A DNA stretch of 64,000 bases, taken from the NCBI GenBank assembly GCA_965203685.1, contig OZ241908.1, positions 62,001 through 126,000 on the forward strand, written 5' to 3'. This DNA is from VXYL01 sp965203685 (GTDB taxonomy: Bacteria > Pseudomonadota > Gammaproteobacteria > Pseudomonadales > Azotimanducaceae). Both the position numbers and the translations under genes were made by a program. Of the stretch, positions 7,819-16,757 are shown in pieces. Positions within the stretch are counted from its first letter, which is position 1. Every line of letters starts with the position of its first letter. The notes under the pieces are model-generated. The model saw only the letters and a program-made list of their open reading frames with translations, ran no database searches and had not been told where the DNA came from.

Positions 7819-9006
7819 ATGACTAGCGGTCGCGTGCTCATCGCGGGCGGCGGCATCGGCGGGCTGACGGCTGCGCTCTGCTTGGCCGAGGCGGGTTTCG
7901 AAGTAGCCCTGTTCGAGCAATCCGCCGAATTCGCGGAGATCGGGGCGGGCATTCAACTGAGCCCCAATTGCACGCGCGTCCTGCACCATCTCGGGCTGGA
8001 ACCGGCGTTGGCGAGCTACGCCTTCCTTCCGGAGCGCATGGAGTTCAGGACCTGGAAGTCCGGCAAAGTGATCGGTTCCTCGGTGCTCGGCCAAGCCATG
8101 CGAGACCGTTACGGCTTTCCGTATTGCAACATTCACCGTGGCGACTTGTTGCGGGTATTGGTAGAAGCAGCGGTCGAACGCGCTCCCGCCATCGAGCTCA
8201 ACACGGGATCCGCGGTGACGGGATTCGAGCAAGAGGGCCGGGTGCGCGTCGCCGTCGGCGGCACCACGTACGAAGGCGATGCGCTGATCGGCGCCGACGG
8301 CATCCATTCCGCGGTCCGCGCGCAACTCTTTGGCCACGATGCGCCGCAATTCACCGGCAACGTGGCTTGGCGGGCGCTGGTGCCCACGGAGCGGTTGCCG
8401 AGGGGTTTGGTGCACCCCACGGCCACCGCGTGGTGGGGGCCACATAGGCACTTCGTTCACTACTACTTGCGCTCGGGTGCCCTGGTGAACTGCGTTTGCG
8501 TCGTCGAAAAGGCCGGCTGGGAGGTCGAGTCCTGGACCGAGCCAGGCGAGTTCGAGGAGCTCAAGAGGGATTTCGCGGGCTGGCATGAGGACGTTCAAAC
8601 CCTCATCGACAACATGGATCGAAACTCCCTGTACAAGTGGGCGCTCCACGACCGGGCGCCCATGGCCCGTTGGGGCGAGGGCGCCGTCACCTTGCTGGGC
8701 GATGCTTGCCATCCCACCTTGCCCTTCATGGCCCAAGGCGCCGCCATGGCGATTGAAGATGCCGCTGTTCTTGCGGACTGCCTGGCCACTACCGGTTCCG
8801 TGTCCGCCGGACTGGTGCGCTATGAAGACCTGCGCCGCCAACGCACGGCGGGAGTTCAGAACGGCTCGCGACGCAACGCCAAGCTCTTCCACCTCACCGG
8901 CATCAAGGCTTGGCTGCGCAACCAGGCGACAACGCGCGTTGCGGGGCGAACGACGGACAGGCTGTTCCGCTACGACGCGCTGCAAGCGGCGCGAGGCTGT
9001 GACTAA
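7819..9006 (+). CDS. FAD-dependent aromatic monooxygenase, salicylate-hydroxylase type
   Basis: A 395-residue class A flavoprotein monooxygenase. The FAD motif VLIAGGGIGGLTAAL lies at residues 6-20, and the second FAD motif LLGDACHPTLPFMAQGA begins near residue 292. The proline-rich form of that motif and GAAMAIEDA are typical of the salicylate/6-hydroxynicotinate hydroxylase group, which uses NAD(P)H and O2 to hydroxylate aromatic acids. It begins 34 bases after the TonB receptor and is followed by an LLM oxidoreductase and an acyl-CoA carboxylase on the same strand, which fits a short catabolic cluster. The exact aromatic substrate is unknown. Confidence 0.85.
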   Translation: MTSGRVLIAGGGIGGLTAALCLAEAGFEVALFEQSAEFAEIGAGIQLSPNCTRVLHHLGLEPALASYAFLPERMEFRTWKSGKVIGSSVLGQAMRDRYGFPYCNIHRGDLLRVLVEAAVERAPAIELNTGSAVTGFEQEGRVRVAVGGTTYEGDALIGADGIHSAVRAQLFGHDAPQFTGNVAWRALVPTERLPRGLVHPTATAWWGPHRHFVHYYLRSGALVNCVCVVEKAGWEVESWTEPGEFEELKRDFAGWHEDVQTLIDNMDRNSLYKWALHDRAPMARWGEGAVTLLGDACHPTLPFMAQGAAMAIEDAAVLADCLATTGSVSAGLVRYEDLRRQRTAGVQNGSRRNAKLFHLTGIKAWLRNQATTRVAGRTTDRLFRYDALQAARGCD

Positions 9007-9085
9007 GAGGCTGATGCTGTCATCTCGCCGACGACAGTGCTAACTTGCCGGGCGCTCGCAAGCAACTCCAAGGGGTGAGGGTTCA

Positions 9086-9928
9086 GTGAAGATCGGCGTT
9101 TTCATATTCGCCACGGACTACGCCATGCGCATCGACGCATTGGCGAAGGAGGTCGAGGCACGGGGGTTCGAGTCGCTATTCGTTCCCGAACATACGCACA
9201 TCCCGGTAAGCCGGCGGAGTGCGTGGCCAGGCGGTGCGGAGTTGCCGAAGGAGTACTGGCATACGCTGGACCCCTTCGTCTCGCTAATGGCAGCGGCCGC
9301 GGCCACGACGACGCTCCGCGTGGGCACGGGCATCACCTTGCTCACCGAACACGACCCGTTGGTGACGGCCAAGGAGATCGCGAGTCTCGACATGCTCTCC
9401 GACGGTCGCGTGGAAATCGGCATCGGCGCTGGCTGGAACGCCGAAGAGATGGAGAACCACGGCACGGAGTTCTCGACCCGGTTCCGGGTCATGAGCGAAC
9501 GCGCCCGGGCCATCAAGACCTTGTGGAACAACGAGGAGCCGGAATTCCACGGCGAGTTCGTAGACTTCGACCCGGTCTGGTCCTACCCGAAGCCCTTGCA
9601 GAAGCCGAACCCGCCGATCCTCATCGGCGGCGAGTCCATCCACACGCTGCGTCGGGTGGTCGAGTACGCAGACGGCTGGTTCCCGCGCGCCCGCGGCGGC
9701 TTCGACGCCGCGCACAACGTCGCCCGCCTCAAGGCTGTGGCCGACGAGGCGGAGCGCGACATGGCGACGCTTTCGATCAGCGTATTCGGGGCGCCCCCGG
9801 ACGCGGGCGAACTCGCGGGCTACGGCGAGGCCGGGATCGACCGCGCCATCCTCGCCTTGCCGTCCGCGGAAGCGGACACGCTGCTGCCGCTGCTCGACCG
9901 CCGTGCGGCGCTGCTCGGGGAGGTCTGA
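9086..9928 (+). CDS. LLM-class F420-dependent oxidoreductase
   Basis: A 280-residue luciferase-like TIM-barrel protein starting at GTG 9086 after AGGGGTGAGGG. It shows the family segments LFVPEHTHIPVSR, TLRVGTGITLLTEHDPL, SDGRVEIGIGAGWNAEEM and PILIGGESIHTLRRVVEYAD. The GIGAGWN segment is typical of the subgroup commonly annotated as F420-dependent. Its TGA ends at 9928, one base before the carboxylase ATG, so the two genes are almost certainly translated together. The substrate is unknown. Confidence 0.85.
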   Translation: MKIGVFIFATDYAMRIDALAKEVEARGFESLFVPEHTHIPVSRRSAWPGGAELPKEYWHTLDPFVSLMAAAAATTTLRVGTGITLLTEHDPLVTAKEIASLDMLSDGRVEIGIGAGWNAEEMENHGTEFSTRFRVMSERARAIKTLWNNEEPEFHGEFVDFDPVWSYPKPLQKPNPPILIGGESIHTLRRVVEYADGWFPRARGGFDAAHNVARLKAVADEAERDMATLSISVFGAPPDAGELAGYGEAGIDRAILALPSAEADTLLPLLDRRAALLGEV

Positions 9929-9929
9929 C

Positions 9930-11480
9930 ATGGTCTGGCAACCGGAAATCGAGGAACTCAAGCGCCGCCGGGAGTTCTCACTGGAGATGGGCGGCGAGGC
10001 CGGCATCGCCGAACAGCGCCGGCGTGGCAAGCTGACCGTCCGGGAGCGGATCGACCTCCTGAGCGACGACGGTTCGTTCCAGGAGATTGGCCAACTCACC
10101 GGTGCGGCGACCTACGACGGCAACGACCTGAAGCACGTTCGACCGTCGAACATGATCATCGGCCTCGGCGAGTTGAACGGCAGGAAGGCCGTGTTGACGG
10201 CCGGAGACTTCACCGTCCGCGGCGGCTCGGCGGATGGGTCAATCGGCAACAAGGGCGGCCATGCCCAGAAAATGTCCCTCGACTGGCGCTTGCCGTTCAT
10301 CCGGCTGCTCGACGCGACCGGTGGCAGCGTCAAGACCTTCGAACAGATCGGACGCACGTACATACCCACCAACCCGGTGACGCCCGGTGTCGAGGATCTC
10401 CTGTGTCGCGTGCCGGTGGTGGCTGCGGTGCTCGGTTCGGTGGCTGGCCTGCCGGCGGTGGATGCCTGCCTTGCCCACTTCAACGTCATGGTCAAGGGCA
10501 CGAGCCAGCTATTCCCGGGAGGACCGCCGGTCGTCAAGGCGGCGCTGGGCATCGACATCACGAAGGAGGACCTCGGCGACGAGCGCAGCCAAGTCTTCGA
10601 CTCCGGCACCGTCGACAACTTGGCCGACACCGAGGCAGAAGCGTTCGACATGGTCAAGCAGTTCTTGAGCTACCTGCCGGACAACGTCTGGCAGATGCCA
10701 CCGCGGGGCGACACGGGTGATGATCCGGAACGCCGCGACGAGTACCTGCTGTCCGCCATCCCGCGCGAGAAGCGCCGCACTTACGATGCCTACAAGATCC
10801 TGAAGGCCGTCGTCGACGAGGACTCGTTCTTCGAGATCACGCCCCACTACGGCCGCTCGCGCATCGTGGGACTCGCGCGCATGCACGGCTACCCGGTGGG
10901 CGTGATGATCAACAACCCGAAGCGCCTCGGCGGTTCCATGGACGTGGCGGCGGGGACGAAGGTGATCCGCTTCCTGCAGCTATGCGACACATTCCACCTG
11001 CCGATGGTCTACCTCGCGGACGAACCTGGCTTCATGGTCGGGCCCGAGCAGCAGCGCCAGGGGATCGTCCGCGCCGGCGCCAAGATGCTGTGCGCGACGC
11101 TGCGCACGCGGATGCCGTGGATCTCCATCATCATCCGGCAACTCTACGGCGTCGCCGGGCAATGCCACGACCGCCCGAGCGGCATGTTCAAGCGCGTCGC
11201 CTGGCCGTCCGGGCACTGGGGCTCGATGCACATCGCAGGAGGCGTCTCGGCGGCCTACCGGCGGATCATCCGCGAGTCGGACGACCCGGTCGCGAAGGAA
11301 GCGGAAATCGAGGCCAAGCTCGAAGCGTTGTCGTCGCCGTTCAAGACGGCGGAGGCGTTCAACATCGAGGACATCGTCGACCCGCGCGACACGCGGCCCA
11401 TGGTGTGCGAGTTCGTCCGGATGGCGCAGCCGATGCTCGCGACCCAACTCGGGCCGAGTCCAACGCCGTACATGCCGTGA
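9930..11480 (+). CDS. acyl-CoA carboxylase, carboxyltransferase (beta) subunit
   Basis: A 516-residue biotin-dependent carboxyltransferase of the propionyl/methylcrotonyl/geranyl-CoA carboxylase beta family. Family features are the N-terminal RRRGKLTVRERIDLL, TVRGGSADGSIGNKGGHAQK, and the late glycine-rich LADEPGFMVGPEQQRQGIVR. The frame is open to 9903, but ATG at 9930, one base after the LLM stop, is preferred. The alpha subunit with biotin carboxylase and biotin carrier is not nearby, so it must be encoded elsewhere. The enzyme transfers carboxyl from carboxybiotin to an acyl-CoA; which acyl-CoA is not clear. Confidence 0.85.
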   Translation: MVWQPEIEELKRRREFSLEMGGEAGIAEQRRRGKLTVRERIDLLSDDGSFQEIGQLTGAATYDGNDLKHVRPSNMIIGLGELNGRKAVLTAGDFTVRGGSADGSIGNKGGHAQKMSLDWRLPFIRLLDATGGSVKTFEQIGRTYIPTNPVTPGVEDLLCRVPVVAAVLGSVAGLPAVDACLAHFNVMVKGTSQLFPGGPPVVKAALGIDITKEDLGDERSQVFDSGTVDNLADTEAEAFDMVKQFLSYLPDNVWQMPPRGDTGDDPERRDEYLLSAIPREKRRTYDAYKILKAVVDEDSFFEITPHYGRSRIVGLARMHGYPVGVMINNPKRLGGSMDVAAGTKVIRFLQLCDTFHLPMVYLADEPGFMVGPEQQRQGIVRAGAKMLCATLRTRMPWISIIIRQLYGVAGQCHDRPSGMFKRVAWPSGHWGSMHIAGGVSAAYRRIIRESDDPVAKEAEIEAKLEALSSPFKTAEAFNIEDIVDPRDTRPMVCEFVRMAQPMLATQLGPSPTPYMP

Positions 11481-11489
11481 GCCGCCGTG

Positions 11490-12062
11490 ATGCCTAGACG
11501 AATCTCAGTTGTGCGCCGCATGGCGTGGTCGGTGGCTACGGTCGCGTTGCTGTGGGCGGGATCGTCACTCGCACAGGCAGACGCGACAGCCGCGACGCTG
11601 CGCGCCACCACGCTAGGTGGCGTCGATGTGACCGTGCCGGACCCGGAGCGGGCTGCCGTACTCGTTGTCGGATTCGGTCGCGCCGCGGGGGCGCAGGTGC
11701 GTCTTTGGCGGACCCACATCGATGGAATCGAGTCCGCGCCGTCGGTGGCGTCCGTGCTGGTCATTGACGACGTGTCGCGGCTTGTTCGCGCTGCCCTTCC
11801 GAGGATGATGCGCGGCGAGGTGTCCGAGGAGAGGCAGGCCACGATCTACCTCGTGACCGAAGACGGGAATGCTTGGCGCACGCTTGCGCGGTTCGACGAA
11901 ACGGACGGTGCCGACGCCGCCTACGTCCTACGCTTCGATGGTCGGGGACAGGTCTGTTTCCGTCATGTCGGGGCGGTCACCGATGCCGCCACGTCGGGTC
12001 TGCTCGCGGCCAACTGCGGCCTTGAACCCGCCAGCGGGGGCTCCGAAAAGCTGGCCGACTGA
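11490..12062 (+). CDS. secreted protein of unknown function
   Basis: A 190-residue protein with a good signal peptide (RRMAWSVATVALLWAGSSLAQA) and no motif I can name. The body alternates beta-strand-like segments (AAVLVVGFGRAAGAQ, QATIYLVTEDGNAW, AAYVLRFDGRGQVCFRH) in an order that loosely recalls thioredoxin-like folds, but no CxxC is present. It starts 10 bases after the carboxylase stop. GTG at 11487 directly precedes ATG 11490, and either could be used. The function is not recognised. Confidence 0.6.
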   Translation: MPRRISVVRRMAWSVATVALLWAGSSLAQADATAATLRATTLGGVDVTVPDPERAAVLVVGFGRAAGAQVRLWRTHIDGIESAPSVASVLVIDDVSRLVRAALPRMMRGEVSEERQATIYLVTEDGNAWRTLARFDETDGADAAYVLRFDGRGQVCFRHVGAVTDAATSGLLAANCGLEPASGGSEKLAD

Positions 12063-12365
12063 CGGGTTCCCAGCAGTTTCGCCGCGAAACGCGACCGGTT
12101 TGCCACAGTCGGCGCGTACCGCCTGAAGCCCGTTTTCGACACGAACGAACGCCGCTCGTTACGGGTCACGTCTGCTGGATAACCCCAACTTGGCATTGTG
12201 GTTATCCCGTACTGCGGCGACACGGATTGCCTTTGCATTGGGCTCGGACATGGGTAGGCTCAATGTGCGGGCGGTCGGTCGTGCATGCACTGGCCTTAAA
12301 AGCATGGCGTGCATGGCCCCACCCGGCAAGTCAGGACGGGGTTGCAGGGGGAGAGGGACACAGTC
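12063..12365. other. intergenic region ahead of the first RND operon
   Basis: These 303 bases hold no convincing gene. There is one inverted repeat, GATAACC (12178-12184) and GGTTATC (12200-12206), with a 15-base spacer; the 22-base centre-to-centre distance suits a dimeric regulator or a weak hairpin. The region ends in a GGGGGAGAGGGA ribosome binding site before ATG 12366. It is the most likely site for the promoter and operator of the efflux genes. No clear -35/-10 pair was seen and no regulator gene lies next to it. Confidence 0.35.
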
Positions 12366-13499
12366 ATGTCGGATACTGCAGATCGCGAGTCGCGCGGATG
12401 GGTTGGCTGGGCGCAGGTTGGACTGCTCGTAGTCGTGCTGGTTGTGGGGATCTACTTCGCCCGGTCCCCGAGCGTGGCACCAATGAGCGAGGACTTGATC
12501 CGTAGCGCCGAGTTGCCCTCTGTGCGGGTGCTCAGCCCGGCGGTCGGTTCGCATTCGCTGACGGTGGCCCTCACCGGCGAAGTGCATGCGCGAGCACCGG
12601 TGACGTTGCGCCCCTTGGCTGCGGGACGCGTCCTTGAAGTCTCGCCCGCACTCCGCGCGGGCGGAACATTCAGCGCCGGCGACACGCTGCTGGTCGTGGA
12701 TCCGGAGGATGCGGAGCTAAGGCTCGAGCGGGCGCAGGCGATGCTCGCGGCGGCACGCGGAAGACTGCGCCGCCACCAGGACCAGGGCGCGCTGGACGCT
12801 GCGGCATATCGCCAACGGAACCCCGGTGCGGAGGTCCCCGCGGCCGTTGCGCGCTTGGGCCAGATCGAACGTTTCGAGGGCCGTGTGCGGGCCGCCATGG
12901 CTGACGTGGAGCTTGCCGAGCTGCGGTTGTCCGAAACGCGCTTCTCCCTGCCCTTCGATGGCACTGTGATCGCCGCACCCGTATCGGTGGGCGAGGTCGT
13001 CTCACGCGCAAACAGTGTCGGTCGGGCGTTCCGGACCGGCCAACTCGAGGCGCGTGCGCCGATCCCCGTGGCGGATCTAGCGTATCTCGGTGATCCGCGC
13101 GGCCGGCCTGCGGCCGTCTTCGCCCGAGGGCAACGCTTCGAGGCCGTGGTCTCGCAGGTCTCGTCGGTATTGGCACCGCGCACGCGGTTGTCCATGCTGC
13201 TGCTGGACTTCGCCGACGAGAACGCGCCGCCGCCGGGCACGTTCGTGCAAGTAGCCGTTGACGGCCCCGCGTTCGAGGGTGCTTACCTGCTGCCGCCCGA
13301 CGCGCATCGTGCCGACGACAGCGTATGGGTGGTGGACGACGGCAAACTTCTGCGCGAGACGCCGCGCACGCTGGGGCGCACTGACAACGGCTGGATCGTA
13401 GCCGCGTTCGATGCGCGGGACGGCGTGGTTCTCGGTGCGGTTCCGGGCGAACGGGCCGGACTGGCGGTGAATGCCGTTGCCGAGGGCACGGAGCGATGA
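12366..13499 (+). CDS. RND efflux periplasmic adaptor subunit (pair 1)
   Basis: A 377-residue membrane-fusion protein. It has an N-terminal membrane anchor (VGLLVVVLVVGIYFA), a biotinyl-lipoyl-like half (TLRPLAAGRVLEVSPALRAG), an alpha-helical hairpin around residues 115-180, the second lipoyl half (FSLPFDGTVIAAPVSVGEVV) and beta-barrel and membrane-proximal domains. ATG 12366 is chosen because a strong ribosome binding site (GGGGGAGAGGGA) precedes it; the open frame upstream to 12309 lacks family features. Its last codons overlap the permease start as ATGA. It would link the inner-membrane permease to a TolC-like channel, which is not in the window. Confidence 0.87.
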   Translation: MSDTADRESRGWVGWAQVGLLVVVLVVGIYFARSPSVAPMSEDLIRSAELPSVRVLSPAVGSHSLTVALTGEVHARAPVTLRPLAAGRVLEVSPALRAGGTFSAGDTLLVVDPEDAELRLERAQAMLAAARGRLRRHQDQGALDAAAYRQRNPGAEVPAAVARLGQIERFEGRVRAAMADVELAELRLSETRFSLPFDGTVIAAPVSVGEVVSRANSVGRAFRTGQLEARAPIPVADLAYLGDPRGRPAAVFARGQRFEAVVSQVSSVLAPRTRLSMLLLDFADENAPPPGTFVQVAVDGPAFEGAYLLPPDAHRADDSVWVVDDGKLLRETPRTLGRTDNGWIVAAFDARDGVVLGAVPGERAGLAVNAVAEGTER

Positions 13500-16400
13500 A
13501 CGCCGAGGACAGCGCGGGTTCGGCGGCATCGCCTACCGGTGTGGGCAGAGTCATCGCGGCCTTCGTGCGCCGCCGGGTGGCGGGCAGGCTTCTCATGCTG
13601 CTTGCGCTGGGCGGTGGGCTCCTGGTCGCGTCCGGCATCGTTGTCGAGATCATTCCGGACCTGGACCGCCGGAGCGTCGCAGTCACGGTGCCTTACCCCG
13701 GATCGAGTCCTACGGAGGTCGAGGAGAGCATCACGCGTCGGATCGAGGAGCGGGTGATCGGGTTGGCGGGCGTACGCCGGGTGGTTTCCAAGGCGTCGTC
13801 GGATAGTGGAACGGTGACGCTGTCCGTGAGTGCTTTCGCGGATACCGAGCAGGTGCTGGAGGAGGTCCGTACAGCGGTCGAGCGCATCGAAAGGTTCCCG
13901 CCTCCTGACGCCGAGCGCCCCGAGATCGGCGTGCCCTTGGCGCACGTCCCGGCGATCACGGTGGCGTTGTCCTCGCACGAGTTGTCGGCGGACGCGCTGC
14001 GCATCGCGGCAGAGCAGTTGCGTGAGGATATCCTTGCGCTAGCGACGGTCTCCAGCGTGTCGCTTGACTGGTCGCCCGAGCGGGAGATTGCGATCGAAGT
14101 CGACGAGGAGGCGCTGCGCGAGCATGGCCTGACGATCGCCGAGGTGGCGCGCAAGGTACGGCGCTCGTCGGTGGACCTCACTTCGGGACGACTGCTGACC
14201 GGTGCCGGCGGCCTCGTGGTGCGCGTCCACGACCGGCGCGTTCGCGCCGAGGAGTTCGAGGACGTGGTCCTGCTGTCGTCGCCCGGTGGTGCACTGGTCA
14301 CCGTGGGTGACGTGGCGGAGGTCGCCGAGGGATTCGGCGACGCTGTGGGCGACACGGAACTCGATGGCGTGCCGGCCGTCTTCGTGACCGCGCTGGCGGT
14401 ACAGGATGGCGACTCGGAGGTGGAGATTGCGGAGGACGTCCTCGGAATGCTCGCCGACTACACGCCGCCTCCGGGGGCGGCCGTGACCGTATGGCAGGAC
14501 AGTTCCCGGCGCGCGTCGGCCCGCTTGGATCTCGTCACGGGCACGGGCGCGCTTGGCCTTGTGCTCGTGTTCCTGGTCCTGGCGCTCGTCTTCGATTTTC
14601 GGCTGGCGACGTGGGTGGCGGTCGGTCTGCCGGTGTCGTTCCTGGGTGCGATGTTGTTGTTTCCGGCCTTCGACCTCACCCTCAACATAGCCACGATCTT
14701 CGCGATGATTATGATGATCGGCATCGTCGTCGATGACGCTGTGGTCGTGGGAGAAAGCGTCTCGACGGAGCGAGAACGCGGCCTGGCAGGTGCGGACGCA
14801 GCGGTCGCCGGGGCGCAGCGGGTGTTCTGGCCGGTGACCGTGGGCGTGACGACAACCGTGCTGGCCTTTACCCCCTTGCTGTTCACCTACGGCGTCTTGG
14901 GCCAGTTCCTCAACGTGTTTCCGATCGTCGCCATCCTGGTGCTGGGTGTCTCGCTGGTGGAGGCGTTCCTGATCCTGCCGTCGCACCTGGCGCACGGCGG
15001 CAACTGGAGCCGTTGGCCCATGTCCGCCGTGCAGGCGCGGGTCAGGCAGGCCATCGAACAACTCCGCGACCGCGCCGCCGTACCGGCGGTGGCCATGGCG
15101 ACTCGTCGCCCGGTTGCCGCCGTGCTGGTTGCAGTGGCCCTGGTCGTCGTTAGCGGTGCCCTACTTGTCAGCGGGATCGTCCGGTTCGGCACCCTGGCGC
15201 CCCTCGGCACGGGAAAGGTCGAGGCGGCCATCACCTATCCCGTGGGAACGCCGCTGGAAGTTACGCGCGTTGGTGCCGGCCAACTGGAGGAGGCGGCTAG
15301 GCGGACCAATCAGCAGTTCGGTGGGTCCCCGATCATGTCTGTTGCCACGGTTGTCGGGCACCACCCTCCGCGCAGCATCTACACGGCGGACGGTGGCCGT
15401 GCCACTCATCTCGCCGCCGTTACCCTCCAACTGAGGGAAGAGTCTGAGCGGACGGTCAGCGCTGACGAGGTCGCCCGGGCGTGGCGGCAGAACGCGGGCG
15501 AAGTCATCGGGGCTGACCGGCTGACGTTCGCAACGGCGGACCGAGTCAACACGGGCTACGACCTCTCGGTGGCTCTAGTCCACCCGGACCGCGAGAGCCT
15601 GGCGAGTGCCACGGGAGATTTGGTCGCGGCGATCAAGGCGGTTCCCGGCGTGCTGGACGTCTTCGACTCGCTGACGCCGGGCCGGCGCCACTTCGACCTG
15701 CACCTGACGCCTGCGGGACAAGCGGCAGGACTGACGGCAGGCGAGTTGGCGACACAGCTCCGGGCGCGCTTTTTCGGTACCGAGGTGCAACGGATCCAGC
15801 GCGGACGGGACGAGGTCAAGGTCATGGTCCGTTACCCCGGGGACCAGCGGCAGAGCTTCGCCGAGTTGGCGGACGAGCGCATCGAACTGCCCGTGGGCGG
15901 CGACATCCCGCTGGGGGTCGCGGCGCGGGTGGTGGAGACGCAGGAGCTCGAAACGCTCATGCGCATTGACGGCGTTCGCGCGGCGGAGGTGGGCAGCTTC
16001 GTGGACAGTGCGGTGACAACCGCGCGCGAACTGCGGGCGCACGTCGAGGAGAGCTTGCTGCCGGACCTCCAGGCGCGGTACCCCGGCCTTGGCCTCAGAT
16101 GGGCTCGTGCAGGGGTGGTTGACGACGCGGACTCCATTGGCCCGCTGGCCTACACCTTGCCGGTGGCTCTTTTGGTGATCTACATGATCATAGCGGTGCA
16201 GTTCCGCAGCTACGCGCAGCCGCTGGTCGTGCTGACGGCGATGCCGCTGGCAGCGGCCGGTGCCGTGCTGGCGCACCTGGTGCTGGGCTACGACATGAAC
16301 CTGACGTCGGTGTTCGGGGTGGTCGCGGTGCTTGGCGTCGTCATCAATGACACGCTGCTTCTCATGGACCGCTACAACACCCTGCGGGCGGGCTCGGCGT

Positions 16401-16678
16401 TGCCTGCGATCGCGGCGATCGGGGGTGCTGTGCGGGAACGTTTCCGACCGATTTTCCTGACCACCGTGACGACAGTTGGGGGCCTGCTGCCTGTGCTCTA
16501 CCTGAAATCTGAGGCGACGATCACGAACTACGTGCCGATGGTGGTCAGCATCATAGGAGGGCTCGTGGCGGGTAGCGCGGGGATACTCTTCGTGGTGCCT
16601 GCGATCCTGCTGCTCGGGGAAGGCGTCCGCGAACGCGCCCGGGTCGTGTGGGGACAGCAGGCCGATGCGGCGGCCTGA
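13496..16678 (+). CDS. RND efflux transporter permease (pair 1)
   Basis: A 1060-residue inner-membrane proton antiporter of the AcrB/HAE superfamily. It shows the usual order: TM1, a large periplasmic loop, TM2-6, a second loop and TM8-12. The proton-relay pair is in GIVVDDAVVVGES near residues 411-412. The periplasmic segment after TM1 has YPGSSPTEVEESITRRIEE, typical of the family. It overlaps the adaptor stop by four bases. The exported substrate (drug, metal or lipid) cannot be told from sequence. The length is normal for the family. Confidence 0.9.
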   Translation: MNAEDSAGSAASPTGVGRVIAAFVRRRVAGRLLMLLALGGGLLVASGIVVEIIPDLDRRSVAVTVPYPGSSPTEVEESITRRIEERVIGLAGVRRVVSKASSDSGTVTLSVSAFADTEQVLEEVRTAVERIERFPPPDAERPEIGVPLAHVPAITVALSSHELSADALRIAAEQLREDILALATVSSVSLDWSPEREIAIEVDEEALREHGLTIAEVARKVRRSSVDLTSGRLLTGAGGLVVRVHDRRVRAEEFEDVVLLSSPGGALVTVGDVAEVAEGFGDAVGDTELDGVPAVFVTALAVQDGDSEVEIAEDVLGMLADYTPPPGAAVTVWQDSSRRASARLDLVTGTGALGLVLVFLVLALVFDFRLATWVAVGLPVSFLGAMLLFPAFDLTLNIATIFAMIMMIGIVVDDAVVVGESVSTERERGLAGADAAVAGAQRVFWPVTVGVTTTVLAFTPLLFTYGVLGQFLNVFPIVAILVLGVSLVEAFLILPSHLAHGGNWSRWPMSAVQARVRQAIEQLRDRAAVPAVAMATRRPVAAVLVAVALVVVSGALLVSGIVRFGTLAPLGTGKVEAAITYPVGTPLEVTRVGAGQLEEAARRTNQQFGGSPIMSVATVVGHHPPRSIYTADGGRATHLAAVTLQLREESERTVSADEVARAWRQNAGEVIGADRLTFATADRVNTGYDLSVALVHPDRESLASATGDLVAAIKAVPGVLDVFDSLTPGRRHFDLHLTPAGQAAGLTAGELATQLRARFFGTEVQRIQRGRDEVKVMVRYPGDQRQSFAELADERIELPVGGDIPLGVAARVVETQELETLMRIDGVRAAEVGSFVDSAVTTARELRAHVEESLLPDLQARYPGLGLRWARAGVVDDADSIGPLAYTLPVALLVIYMIIAVQFRSYAQPLVVLTAMPLAAAGAVLAHLVLGYDMNLTSVFGVVAVLGVVINDTLLLMDRYNTLRAGSALPAIAAIGGAVRERFRPIFLTTVTTVGGLLPVLYLKSEATITNYVPMVVSIIGGLVAGSAGILFVVPAILLLGEGVRERARVVWGQQADAAA

Positions 16679-16757
16679 TGGCGTCCGCGCTGAGGTCGAA
16701 ATGCGCTTTGCAATCGCCGTGCCTCGATTTCGGCCAAGGGGTTAGGGACGACGGTGC

